A stretch of DNA of 64,000 nucleotides, from assembly GCA_030849065.1 (NCBI GenBank), contig JASAON010001588.1:1-64000 (forward strand), read 5' to 3'. Below the pieces are notes generated by a model that ran no database searches, was not told the DNA's origin, and saw nothing but the letters and a program-made list of their open reading frames with translations. The stretch comes from Jaenimonas drosophilae. Its lineage: Eukaryota > Euglenozoa > Kinetoplastea > Trypanosomatida > Trypanosomatidae. A program made the translations under genes and the position numbers. Of the stretch, positions 8,745 to 20,200 are shown one piece after another (positions within the stretch are counted from its first letter, which is position 1; each line of letters opens with the position of its first letter).

Positions 8745-11231
8745 ATGGTATCATTTTTTACTGAGGAGGATCCGTCCAAAAAGGAGATTGACGGCCTGGT
8801 GAAGTCGGAGTTGGACAACAAGGATGGGGATTGCGTTGCTACCGCTGCACTTGTTGAGCATATGCGGCACGGGAAGGTGGAGGTGGTCCTTGAGGCAATC
8901 CGAGAGCGTTTTAAGTACAACCCCCCAACAACCCAGCTCCGCGTGCTCAATCTGATGGATGAACTCCTCGTAAATTCTGGTGCTCCGTTGGCCATTCATC
9001 TTTCGTCAGACAAGTGGATCGAACGGTTCTTCAAGGTGAGCAAGACCACCGAATCTCCACAGGTGCGGGATCGCATCATGTACTACGCGATCCAGTGGAA
9101 CAACCGCTACCATACGGCGGGGTTCAAACGCCTGCTTGAGCGTTTCGAAGAGAGCAAGGTCCTCGGTGAGCCGTACAAGGCGATTCAGTCGAAGGTGAAG
9201 CCCGTCAAGCATTCCGATCCAAAAGACAATCATGCAGCAAATCGAGCACGGACATTCGACAATGCTGGAAGCCCTAACCGAAATGAAATCTTGGATACAG
9301 AGGAGGCTGTACTCATGGAATGCCAGGGAGATCTTGCATCACTCGAGTATGCGCTGGAGCACCCTGAGATTTTGCAGGACGGTGATGTGGCGGCGGATTG
9401 CAAACGCGATAAGTTGACCTGCATGCGCATGCTGGAGAGTGGCCAACATGAGCGCATTGCGGATCAGTTGATGTCGCTCCTTGAGAGTTTTGCAAACTCA
9501 TTGGAGATTTACGAGGCAATGACGGGAGTGGATCTTGGCGAGGGATACGCTGCGCGCCAGCGCGCTGTAGACGATGACATGGCAGAGCCGGATAGCGATG
9601 ACGATGCGAAGCAAAAGCGCCTCCGGCAGCGGGCGAAGGGTGCCAAGGTGGATCCAGGCATTGCCCTGCTTGAGGCACAGAAGCAGACGCAGCAGCTCAT
9701 GAATAAAGGACGTGAGCAGAATGATGAACTGGTAAACCAGCTGGAAGAACTGCGGAAGCGTCACGATGATTTGCAGACCAAGTACAAGGAAGCCAAAAAG
9801 CGCAACAAGGATGCGGTGGCGGAGCTGGAGCGGTATGCGACCCGTGTGGATGAGTTGGAGAAGGGTGGTACAGCCGGATCAAAGAAGACAATTGTCGCAC
9901 CCGTTGCCGCCGTGGTGCCCGTTCCCGGTGGAAGTGGTGCCAAGATTCCCGCTGCTAAACTCAAGTCCATGCGCGAATCCGTCCAGTTTATTCGTCAGGG
10001 GCTTCGACAGATCAAAGATCAAAGCTGCACAGCCATGAAAACCGAGATTCGTTCATACTCTGCACAGCTGTCCACTGGGATTGTTTCCATTGTCAAGGCG
10101 GCGCAGATGGAGCGTCAGTCCGATCACACGGCGCTGTTGTGGACACAGGAGTTATACAAAAAGGAGATGAAGCTGCGCAAACAGTACTACAACACCATTC
10201 AGGAGCTCAAGGGCAACATCCGCGTCTACTGCCGTGTTCGCCCCATGCTTCCAAAGGAGGTGGAGGGTGGCCACCACGACATCATGAGCTATCCGTCAGC
10301 GGACGAGCTCAAGTTTACCGATGCCAGTGGGCGGCCAAAGCTCTTCGAGTTCGACGAGGTTTATCCTCCTGCGTCCACACAAGATAAGGTGTTTGAGGAC
10401 ACGAGTCCCCTCATTGACAGCGTCGTGGATGGCTACAATGTGTGCATCTTTGCCTACGGACAAACAGGAAGCGGCAAGACATTTACCATGGGAGGAGGCG
10501 ATGGGAAGAACATGGGTATCAACACTCGTGCGTTGAAGCGGTTGTTTGAAATCATTGACGAACGAAAGGATGTTGAGGAGTCTTCCGTTTCTGTGGCTGT
10601 GCTGGAGATTTACTGTGAGCAAATCAATGATCTGCTTGTTGGCCGGAAGGAATCTTCCACGACCTCCTATGAAGTGAAGCAGGGTGGTCCCTACGGAACC
10701 TACGTCACAAACCTCAAGGAAGTGACGGTAACTTCTCCCTCAGACATCACCAAAATCATGGGCACTGCTCAAACCAACCGCAGCGAAGGAACCACCAACA
10801 TGAATGAGCACTCCTCGCGTTCACACATGCTGCTTTACATCACTGTGAAGACGACCAATAAACAGACCAAGTTGCAGAGCTACGGAAAGCTATCACTTGT
10901 CGATCTTGCCGGAAGTGAGCGGCTGGACAAGAGCGGAGCCGAAGGCCAGATGAAGAAGGAGGCTGTGGCGATCAACAAGTCCCTGAGTTCTCTTGGGGAT
11001 GTTATCGCGGGACTTGCCCAAAGTCAAAAGCACATTCCATTCCGCAATTCGGTGTTGACCTTCCTACTCCAAGACTCGATGGCAGGTCAAGCCAAGGTAC
11101 TCATGTTCGTTTGCGTAAGTCCTGCCAGCTACAACGCCAGCGAATCGTCCAGCTCACTGCAGTTTGCATCTCGTGCGCGTGGAGTTGCCTTTGGCCAAAT
11201 TAAGAAGAATGCAGCAACCGCTGCCAAGTAG
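8745..11231 (+). CDS. Kinesin-14 with N-terminal VHS and GAT-like domains
   Basis: In the 828-residue protein the motor is C-terminal. The neck/motor junction ELKGNIRVYCRVRP is near residue 489, Walker A GQTGSGKT near 572-579, switch I NEHSSRSH near 687 and switch II LVDLAGSE near 718. This order and the GNIRVYCRVRP junction define kinesin-14, normally minus-end directed. Residues 1 to about 125 form a VHS domain (helices around FKYNPPTTQLRVLNLMDELL and RDRIMYYAIQWNNRY). Residues about 190-275 resemble a GAT three-helix domain, and coiled coils fill about 300-480. VHS-GAT modules sort ubiquitinated cargo on endosomes in TOM1/GGA proteins, so the fusion suggests a motor attached directly to endosomal or acidocalcisome membranes. 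T. brucei has a C-terminal kinesin (KIFC1) linked to acidocalcisomes; orthology is my inference. Confidence 0.85.
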   Translation: MVSFFTEEDPSKKEIDGLVKSELDNKDGDCVATAALVEHMRHGKVEVVLEAIRERFKYNPPTTQLRVLNLMDELLVNSGAPLAIHLSSDKWIERFFKVSKTTESPQVRDRIMYYAIQWNNRYHTAGFKRLLERFEESKVLGEPYKAIQSKVKPVKHSDPKDNHAANRARTFDNAGSPNRNEILDTEEAVLMECQGDLASLEYALEHPEILQDGDVAADCKRDKLTCMRMLESGQHERIADQLMSLLESFANSLEIYEAMTGVDLGEGYAARQRAVDDDMAEPDSDDDAKQKRLRQRAKGAKVDPGIALLEAQKQTQQLMNKGREQNDELVNQLEELRKRHDDLQTKYKEAKKRNKDAVAELERYATRVDELEKGGTAGSKKTIVAPVAAVVPVPGGSGAKIPAAKLKSMRESVQFIRQGLRQIKDQSCTAMKTEIRSYSAQLSTGIVSIVKAAQMERQSDHTALLWTQELYKKEMKLRKQYYNTIQELKGNIRVYCRVRPMLPKEVEGGHHDIMSYPSADELKFTDASGRPKLFEFDEVYPPASTQDKVFEDTSPLIDSVVDGYNVCIFAYGQTGSGKTFTMGGGDGKNMGINTRALKRLFEIIDERKDVEESSVSVAVLEIYCEQINDLLVGRKESSTTSYEVKQGGPYGTYVTNLKEVTVTSPSDITKIMGTAQTNRSEGTTNMNEHSSRSHMLLYITVKTTNKQTKLQSYGKLSLVDLAGSERLDKSGAEGQMKKEAVAINKSLSSLGDVIAGLAQSQKHIPFRNSVLTFLLQDSMAGQAKVLMFVCVSPASYNASESSSSLQFASRARGVAFGQIKKNAATAAK

Positions 11232-12695
11232 GCCAAACTGGTTGTACCGCAGCTCTTTGTGAAGGTGCAAGATTTTTTCCCGATGACCCTTCTCTCATTA
11301 CTTCGCAATGCGTGCTGGATAGATTGTGCATGACACCACACATGATTGGTACATCTTGATCTCCTCTTTCGCCAGCTGGTTTGATATCCTTCGCTGACGT
11401 TGAAGGGTGCTGAGGGAGAGATGAGATGTGCCTGGAAGTAAGTCCGCACAAATCCCTTTCCAGGGAGTGACATTGCCTATGCTTTTGCTTTTGGTTATGG
11501 ATACGGCTCGTTCCCCCACTTATCGTTGAAGCAAGTGCAGCCTGATAATTTGTCATACTTTTTTGATCATTGGGATTGTTTTGATTTTCACCCCCACAGA
11601 GTGCAGTGTAGCTGCCGAAGAAATCCAACGACTCACGCACAAATTTGACGTCGTTTCTACACGTTCTCCATCTCGTCAATTCGTCGTTTTGATACAGAAA
11701 TTACGAGAACGACGGGGAGAGTGATTGAGACTGAAGGGACTATACCGTCTTTCTTTGTTTGATTGTGGCGATCTGCAGACGCCATCACTTGCCAATCTCC
11801 CTACTCTCTATCGTAGAGGCTCTGCATTCGACCCCCCCCCTCCACAACTGGACAGCCACTAGTCCGCAGAAGACTATCCAGCAATAGCTGCTTCAACAAG
11901 TGCTGCTTCATCTTCATTTCTTATCCGTGACTTGGCTTGATAGTGAAGGCTTTCATAGACGTTTTTTCTCTCCACTTCCACTCAACAAGCTTTTAGTGGC
12001 CGGCAGCCAGTTGTGGGCGAACCCATTGGCGGTGCGAAAGACATATCGATTCGCTCCTCCGCCGGCTACCTACACCTGTTTCTTTCTCTTGACACTCTTC
12101 TGCGACAGCTGACTCGTCATATATCGTCCAGTGCGCTGTATTTTTATCTTGTGTTTGTGTGTCTTCTGACTCAACGGAAGCAAGCCAAATTCTTTTAGAA
12201 TCACGCAGCACACTTTCAATTTCTTCTCTGTATCCCAACGTCGCGCAGACAGACAAGAAATTAAAACGCCAAAAGCTGAGCGTCGTTTGCGTCCTTCTGT
12301 AGCATCTGGAACCCGATCGTGGGCGGAAAGCAAATAGCGTATTCAGGAACGTCCTTGTGGAGCACAAAGACCGTGGATTGTTTTGTTAATTTCCACATTT
12401 CTGTTTGGTCGCACAGCTGACGCTGGTTATTGTTGCTCCGATCCACGTCCAGAGCTCCAGTTCCTCCGTGACACGACGCCGAGCCCGAGAATCAATAGAT
12501 CTGCCCTCATATAGCGCAGCGCAGTTATTGTTGTCTTATATAGCAAACCACTGTGCCTTTGTGTCAATCGATACAACATTGGAGGTACCTCTGTCGGCGC
12601 TGTACTCGTTGTTATTCTGTGATAGGCTCGTTGAGCCCTTCTGTATTGGTAGAGAGGGGGAGTTTTTGAAGTGGGCTCACTATCTCAGTTGTTAG
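11232..12695. other. 1.46-kb intergenic region with ATG-free leader
   Basis: No gene is supported. After the kinesin stop there is a probable 3' UTR. The last + strand ATG is at 11497, and none occurs from 11500 to 12695. Pyrimidine tracts followed by AG occur at about 11961-11989 and 12074-12108, so the leader of the next gene may be about 590-710 nt. Short open frames here start only at non-ATG codons or on the other strand. Confidence 0.6.
12074..12108 (+). promoter_or_regulatory. Candidate trans-splice acceptor for the zinc-finger gene
   Basis: A tract centred on TGTTTCTTTCTCTT and continuing to TCTTCTGCGACAG ends in AG at 12107-12108. No ATG lies between here and 12696. Other acceptors upstream and downstream are possible. 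Confidence 0.4.
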
Positions 12696-15239
12696 ATGGA
12701 CCGTCCTAATGGGGGAAAATGGATGAGCCGGATGTCCTCGAACCCCGTTCCTACTCGTGACATGGGTGAGGGCCCTTCACCAGCAAAGAGCAATGGTGGT
12801 AGACACCGTGGAAATCGCGGGGATAACCGACGATCCAATCACACTCATCTTTCGAACAACAGCTCTGATGCCAATCGAGCGAACCACAACGCTGGTGGCT
12901 TTCCAAACAAAGGCGGTGCTGTCGTGGATGACAACCGAGTAGCGTTTCGTGGCATCAGGGATAGTCTCGACCGCGGTGATGGGCCTGGAGAGCAGCGGTT
13001 CGCGTCGCTGAGGGACAATTTTCATCAATCAACCAACGGAAACTGCCATCCCAATCCATCATCGCAGCAGTCACACAATGGACAGAACTACCGCTCCCAT
13101 CCTGGACAGCAGGGGGAAGTTATTCCTCCTCCACCTCGCAGTGCACAACGTGCAAAGCATTACCAATCCACACCAAATAGCGCTTCTACAGCTCGCTTTG
13201 GCGGAGAAGCTTTCCACCCTTCCGTCAGTGGGTTGCAGCACTACACCCACACCACTGCCTCCCATCCTACTACCCAACCTTGCCGTTGGACTTCTACTGT
13301 ACACTCTAACAACTCCACAAGCTCCACAACAAACAGCCACGCGACTAGCCCTGATGTTCAGGCGGTGCATGGTCGTCAGTCAATTCCTGCTCCTCACGAT
13401 GCGCTTCACCTCGGCACGGGTGGTGGTGGGGTGACACGTTCAACAGGTGGACTCAACTCATCCCCCTCACTGCCAAAAGGTACCTCGCCCACAACTTCGG
13501 GTATCTTTGCTCCTTTCAACCCCATGGGATCAACCACTCCGATTATCCCCCTTCCACCACAGTATGGGAACTACCATGGCAACGGCAGTACGAGTGAGTT
13601 CTCCATTGGTGGCTCGCCCTCACACTCCGCACAACAGATGCTTCCTCTTCCTCCTGCGATGTTCATTGGGGGAATCTCAACCCACTCTGATTCCCACTCC
13701 CCCACTTTCACCAACGCACCTCCGTCAGGACACACCCAGGGTCATACCCATGTGGACCACTCAGGAAGCACCCTGCGACGCATCATGGGCTCCGAACAGA
13801 CCAACCAAGAAGATGGCACTGATCCTGCTCGCTTTACTGTATCAGCATCAGGAATGGATAGGCTGTCTCACGGTACTGGTTGCTCAATAAACCCCATAAT
13901 TCTCGCTCCTCGCAGCCATGAAGGGACTACCAGCTTGTGGGGGGTGGAACCAGCAACCGGCTCACGTACCCTATCCACCACGACCTCCCATGAGTTCGCT
14001 GACTTGGAGAGTCTCAGCGCAGTCTTTAGTACCGCCCCACGTATAGCCGATCAACAACCCACCACCAACCACTCCTCAACAGATATCACTCAGCAGCTGT
14101 TTTCGCAGCTAACGGGAGGAGACGGAGATGACGAGGAAAAGGCCGTCCTGGGCAATGGAACGACGCTGCGGTACATCGCACCAGAGCTGAGCAGCAGCTC
14201 CCCTCTTCAAAACCTCTTTTCGGAGCTGACACAACCCTCTCCGACCGAGGATATGAACGATGCCTTTGGTACTGCGTCCTCATCAACGGTATGGACCTCG
14301 TTGACGGCCTCGCGGCGCGAAGACCATGTTCTTGTGGAGGACCTGCAGCAGCTTGACGCTCCAGTGCATCGAGATCCGTCGGCGCAAAACGGGTGTGTGT
14401 TGCATGCCTTATCCAAGCTTCGAAAGCAACTTTCTTCCACTGACACACGAGCAGTTCCTGTTGGAATAGATGGAACCACTCCAAAGCACGCCAGGTTGGA
14501 CCACAGCAACAAATCCCTCGGGGGATCGCCTGCGTTCCTCAGCCACTCTGGCTCACTGACGAAAGAGCTCTCAGCAAGCAGTGAACTACCGCATCCCCCC
14601 GTCAACGGAAGTGTTCGTGGCCACCGGACGGTGTTGGAGGCCCCTGTGGTCACGTTGGAGTCCTTCGCCTGCATTTTTCGGGAAATGTCACCCGCAGTTG
14701 CTCGTCGTGAACAAATCCTCGAGAAGCGTCAGCTTCCTCATGCCCTTGCCAGCCGGCTGCTGTGGCCTCCGCGCACAGAGTCCGAGGTGACCCAGTTGCT
14801 CAAGAGCTGCGAAGCTACAAAGCTGCTGCGGCATCTTAACATTCTGCACTTTTCCAGGCAGCATCTTAAAGGAGTGCAGGAGCTTTTTGATACCTGGGCG
14901 AGGAACGGTATTCCTGCCCCAGATGTTGGTTTCGGTGCCTACTACTTTTATGTCAAGGAAAAAAGTGAGAAGGTGCTCTGCATGAAGCATAATGGGCGTG
15001 GCGCGAAGCCCGGACACGGCTATGGAAAGTGTGATTTTGAGAGTCGCCGACCTAATAGCACGTGCCGCTATGAGCACGTGTGTCTATTCTGCCGTTCACG
15101 GGACCACGGCTGGTTTGAGGAAGGAAAGTGCGAGGGCTATCAGCAACTCCTTGCCGAAATTGAGGATTTGGGAGTGACGGAAAAAGATATTGAGGAGATG
15201 CTGGATGCTATGGAGCGCGCCGACACTCCCCCCTCATGA
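12696..15239 (+). CDS. Low-complexity protein with C-terminal Cys/His zinc finger, probable RNA-binding regulator
   Basis: The first roughly 650 of 847 residues are disordered and rich in Ser, Thr, Asn, His, Gly and Pro, starting with an Arg/Gly/Asn-rich stretch. The ordered C-terminal part (about 655-847) contains a helical segment and a Cys/His cluster at about 760-812 (VLCMKHNGR, YGKCDFES, STCRYEHVCLFCRSRDHGW, EGKC). The spacing resembles CCCH fingers without matching the canonical C-x8-C-x5-C-x3-H throughout. Kinetoplastids regulate expression mostly after transcription through such proteins, so RNA binding is the likely role; no target can be read from the sequence. The ATG is the first for 1,196 nt. 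I do not recognise a specific family member. Confidence 0.7.
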   Translation: MDRPNGGKWMSRMSSNPVPTRDMGEGPSPAKSNGGRHRGNRGDNRRSNHTHLSNNSSDANRANHNAGGFPNKGGAVVDDNRVAFRGIRDSLDRGDGPGEQRFASLRDNFHQSTNGNCHPNPSSQQSHNGQNYRSHPGQQGEVIPPPPRSAQRAKHYQSTPNSASTARFGGEAFHPSVSGLQHYTHTTASHPTTQPCRWTSTVHSNNSTSSTTNSHATSPDVQAVHGRQSIPAPHDALHLGTGGGGVTRSTGGLNSSPSLPKGTSPTTSGIFAPFNPMGSTTPIIPLPPQYGNYHGNGSTSEFSIGGSPSHSAQQMLPLPPAMFIGGISTHSDSHSPTFTNAPPSGHTQGHTHVDHSGSTLRRIMGSEQTNQEDGTDPARFTVSASGMDRLSHGTGCSINPIILAPRSHEGTTSLWGVEPATGSRTLSTTTSHEFADLESLSAVFSTAPRIADQQPTTNHSSTDITQQLFSQLTGGDGDDEEKAVLGNGTTLRYIAPELSSSSPLQNLFSELTQPSPTEDMNDAFGTASSSTVWTSLTASRREDHVLVEDLQQLDAPVHRDPSAQNGCVLHALSKLRKQLSSTDTRAVPVGIDGTTPKHARLDHSNKSLGGSPAFLSHSGSLTKELSASSELPHPPVNGSVRGHRTVLEAPVVTLESFACIFREMSPAVARREQILEKRQLPHALASRLLWPPRTESEVTQLLKSCEATKLLRHLNILHFSRQHLKGVQELFDTWARNGIPAPDVGFGAYYFYVKEKSEKVLCMKHNGRGAKPGHGYGKCDFESRRPNSTCRYEHVCLFCRSRDHGWFEEGKCEGYQQLLAEIEDLGVTEKDIEEMLDAMERADTPPS

Positions 15240-17213
15240 TTGGAAATTCACATACATCGTTCCTCCACTGAGGTTGGGGGGAAGCTGAGGCGTGGATGTA
15301 TGAGTATAATACATGCTCTTCTTGTAGTTTTTGTTTGTTTGTTCTGAAGAATGGGTATCGAGAGATAGACCCCTACGTTGTATCTTTGATTTATTGTTTC
15401 TTTTGTCCAGGGCATCTCAAGTGTTGGGGAAGCAAGAAATCTTCTTGCGTCCCACAATAACAGCACTGTACGCTGCCGGAGATTTCACTTGGCAACTTCC
15501 CTCCTCCTCCTCCCCCCGAAACGATTTCCTTCGATGTTGATGACGTTCAGTGAAAGCCTCCCTTTTCGGCACAACCGCTTCAAGCCATCACAATATGTTG
15601 TTTGCTTTTCATCGAGGGGTTGGAGGGCTACCAAGCCTTTCAGAGGAATATCGCATTTTTTCTGTTGGAGAACATCATCTGGGCAAGCGCTGCCCGCTGC
15701 GGTGACGACTGTCTCGTTTGGAAGGCTGCTATGTCTCTGTCGTCTGGTGCTATTGCCCGTCGACGCGAGAGGGGGACTCATCTGATGTGGGTACCACTTT
15801 TTCCCCTTCTGGGCATTTTGCACGAACACCAGCTAAAACGTTCTTAGCTGCGGATGTGGTAGAGGTACTAACCTCATGGGGTAATAATTCAGCACGTCAT
15901 CTGATGGCAGCAGCAGTTGTTGGAACTCACTACACCACAGCTATAGCCTTCCGAATCTATTTGCGTGGGTAAGGGGCATCTTTCTTCTGTATCACGGTGA
16001 TACCCCTGCACAACTTGAGGCTTGACCATTAGGAGGCACACTTGTTGTTGCGCTGAACGAGATAAATCTAATTGCTGCGGCTTTGACGTCAATTCGCTTG
16101 CAAAGTATTTCCCACGTTGTCTCAACTGGAGTACCCCACGTATTGGCTGACATAGTTTGATGAAAGAAGGCTGCGGAGAATCCTCCTTACCCTCCACAAC
16201 TCCGCAAAATTGGAAGTGGAGGAATCATGTGGATGCTGAGTAAGGGCGAGGAGAGGTACCTTTGTGGGTGTGTGCCACACTGGATTGACGCTCCTACGCG
16301 TTGAACCTTTGGTGGAATGCGCAGCGGGTCTCCACGGTATTTGTGTGGAAAGAGAACTCACCCCGTGCTGACGTGGATTTTTTTGTCGTGTTGTGTTGCG
16401 AACTCCGTGAATGGTGTTTAGTGTTTTTTTTTCTGGTTGCTTTTTTTTGTTCCGTTGTCCTCTCTCTCTCTCTTCATTCGTTTCATTCATTACTTGGTCT
16501 GTGCCATCACTGCCAGCACGCTAGAACAAAAAAAAACCGCATCGTGGTGCGCCTCCCTAATTACATGTGTTCTGTCAGTCATTGTCAATGTGGGGAAAAG
16601 GGAGAGTCTAAAGGGGAGACTTTGTTTGCTTACCTACGCTTACTGTTACCAGAGCCAACCACTTGTTCATGTGCCTGCCTTCAGCACATCCAATGGTAGC
16701 TCACTGTTTAATTCTGGACACCCGGTAAAAACCATGCAGTGTGGTACGCTGAGACATACTTCCCAATCTCTCCCTTTCTCATGGGCTTTGGAAGTGAAGA
16801 ACACTCTGGAACTGCCAGCAGTGAGGCAAACCAGATCGTTACTATGAATACTGCTTTATGCTCTCTTTCTGATTTGTTGTTGTTGCCGTTGTCCTGCCTC
16901 GATGCTTTGTCCATCCTCTGAATCGGCCACACTACTTTCCTGGGTGGGAGATGGTAGCCATAGAGATGCCTACTGGGGTGCCAGATTGACGACACATGGG
17001 TCCACTTCTTTCTCTCCTGTTTTCCCTGGGTCTTAGTAAGACGGTGTACTAGCGAGTGCATTATTTTGTGCCGCATCAAGAGGAACCTGACGAGGATTGA
17101 TCCCTCAGGCCCCGTGCGGTCGGGATTTGTTTCGCCTGACACCGCGGCTCTTCCGTGGGCCGCTAAAACTTGTCTGCCTGCTTTGAGTGGGCCTTATCCT
17201 GCGGCGTTTGAGA
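15240..17213. other. 1.97-kb intergenic region
   Basis: No gene is supported; open frames here are short and rich in Phe, Leu, Ser and Cys from T/C tracts. A very long pyrimidine region at about 16423-16496 includes a CTCTCTCT run. The acceptor nearest the next gene is the tract ending at 17036. The stretch 15240-16400 is probably a 3' UTR. Confidence 0.5.
17001..17036 (+). promoter_or_regulatory. Trans-splice acceptor for the PIF1-like gene
   Basis: A C/T-rich tract ending in TCTTAG gives AG at 17035-17036. The following 177 nt contain no ATG until 17214. Confidence 0.6.
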
Positions 17214-20200
17214 ATGCAGGAAAGCAGCGTTCAAGTCTCTTCCGTGAAGGGAGAGGCGCAGACATGGGAAGCGCATAGCTCAGCTCTTTTCTCCATGAAC
17301 TCTGAGTTGTTGGACCTCCTTCAAGCAACGCAAGATTCCTCTCTGGAGGCTGACAGCGCCAATCCCATTCCACAGACGCCCTCCCCATCGCCCCGCATTT
17401 CGCCGCCCAGGCTGGTTGTGGGTGGCTCACTGTTTCCGCGCTACGCAGGCGCTGCCTCCGCTCGCAATCCAATGACCATGAAAATTTGTGAAGGTGTACG
17501 ATTGGCTGCGCCACCTCGTTCGTCACACTTTCCACTCGGAGGCTATCGACTCGGTCTTCTTCGCTTTGGCACTCTATACTGCCCTTTCACAAAACAATTC
17601 TTCTCACTGAGCTCGATGCACTGGTCCTGTTTACGTGCTGCTGGATTTGATGTCGACATCTCAATGTACTGTGGCCGCTCCGTACGACTCCTTAACCCTG
17701 TGCAATTGTATCGAATGGCGTGCGAACTTCACAACTCTACACCAGTCTGGAAAAAAGAGACTCCGGGCTTTCCTCTTCACTGTCCCGTTGCACCGGATCC
17801 ACCGAAGCCGCTGCCGATTTTACAAGCGAAAAAATTCTATCATCAACAGGCGTGGAGCAATCTCCTCGCTTCTACGCTTGGGAAGCTGTTAGAGTCCGCC
17901 GCCACCAGTGACTTTCATCGTTTTTGTCAGTCCATTTCTGCTTCTGTAGAGCTGGAGAGTGATCCGTTTACTTCCCGACGAATTCAATTCACACATGACT
18001 GGCTCTTGTCTATGCATTCCACGACCTCGGCCTCCACGGAGGCTCCGAGGAATTTGCCGACAGGTGCCATGTCCGAGTACACCACCATCAGTGCAGCCAT
18101 GGCCCGCGAGCAGTGCGGCTGGCGTAGAGAGGTTCTCCAACTTAGACCGAAATGGATCCCCACTGTAGAAGCTGACAGAACGAGCCCCCTTTCAGATGGC
18201 AGTTCACTTGGTGAAGCAGCAGCATCTTCATCCCCGTGCGTGGAAAGCTGGATTCGTCCATTCGTTCACCGACCGCTCCTTCAGCTACTTCCGGGACTGC
18301 CATCCCACACACGAGCAGTGCAGCTATTCGTTCAAGCATCTCATGATGGAGATGTACAAGTGGTCTGCGAGTGTGTTCTCGGCAACTTGGTACGCCAGGC
18401 TCGTTGCCACTCCCACCCACCCACCATCTACACCTGCCCTGTGCATCATTGCGTGGACTACAGTACTGTTCTTGATTTAGTAGCCTTTCCGGTTGTCGAT
18501 ACGGGCCAGCACCTGGATGCAACACCACATCACAAATTGATATCGGAACGTAGGTTGGACACCAGCACATCTGTACCGCTGCTATCCCTTGGACTTCCCT
18601 CGTCCAACACGTCCGTAGAAGATGCCAAATTTTTCGTGGACGTCCGTCCTCCTGAGTGCGTAGTAGTAATTGAAAATGCCCACTTCTTTTCGCGTCGCGC
18701 CATCAGCCGCTTACTTGACCAGTGGACACGAAATGGGGCAGCCTGGCAGATTGTTATGGAGGGATGCTGCGATCCACAACAAACAGCGTCTAGTGATGGG
18801 GCTTCATCACACTCAATCTCTACCTTCCGTCAGCTTCTTCTTGGAGTGGAGCCAATAACCAAGTCAGTTCGCCTACGTCATGGCCACCCCCTAGGAAGAG
18901 TCCAGGTGGTGTTGGTTGGTCTGTCGATGTCGCAAGTTAGTTCTTCATCTACGCCAGAGGGTGATGCTGACCGTTGGGTGGAGGTTGCTCACGCTTCGGG
19001 AGAGATGACTGTGGAGCTGAACTCGGGGCCATGCCAGAGTCGCTTTTTCGTTGAGGAACCTTTGTCAGCCACACTACTTCGACTGGCGCCAATGTACGCG
19101 CGCAAAATGACGGGCGTCGCGCGAACAGAGGTTCGACAGGAAATTGTGGAGGCCGCCATTGCGTTGCTCCCCAACACACTGCATCTTCAGCAGACCCACT
19201 CTCGACTGCTACGGAGTGGGAAAAAGGAGTACAGCGGGTCAGAAGGCGTGCCGCTGCACTCATTAGCAGGGGAAGCACTACTTAGTGAAGCGTGTGAGCA
19301 ACTACTTCAGCTTGGTGACTCCGCCGATGGCTGCCCAAAGATGGACTCTAGCATGGAAGGCACGGGCCGCTACCCGTTCCTCAACACTCTCCGTGTTCGT
19401 CATGCGCTACTTAACGGTCACTACATGCGAGTACGGAGATCACTTAGTTCGCCAAGCGACCCTCCTCGTCATGGGAGAGCTGAGCCAGTCAACCGCCAGG
19501 TGTTGCAGGTGGACTTTTGCGACAGCCGACAAGAGTGGATGGATCGGCATGAACAGCAACTTGGCGAATTGGCGCGCTGCGCGTGGGCGGAACAGCGATG
19601 CATGTGGCAAGGGAAACATAGCACACCGTCTGTGCAGTCCGACTTTCGCGAAGCATATCATCCCTTCCTCGAGCCACCACTTCTTCTTGGCCAGTGGACA
19701 TCAACTCTGCTATTTTGCGCCCCCGCTGTAGCTGATGTTCTTCCGCTCCGGGCCATATTATTGGACGCGCTGCGCCGCCAACAACCTCCTGATGGCTGGG
19801 AGACGGATTGCGTTGACATTATGCACGTAGATTCTGTGGTTTTCCCTAGCGAACGTCGCTGCAGGCTATTTGGTGTTCGCGCGCGATTTGCCGATACCTC
19901 AGACTTCACCATGTTGGCAAAGGCTGCGTGTGAGAAAGCTCTCCAACGAGTGCTGAAGGCATACGCGGCGACACAGTCATTGTTCTCTTTGTGGACCTAT
20001 CGATTGGCTAGTAGCAACGAGGTAGCCAGAGAGCGACTTGGGGACGTAGTGGCATCTCTGGGAGAAGGCTCTCGCCTCCGTATACTTCCAGCCTCTACAA
20101 CGGATTTTTCTGCCGTGACAGAATGGAAGTCACCACTGGTACCCAACACGGTTGAGAAGAGACTGTTTTCATTGGCGATGTTTCAACAACCGCCCCTACA

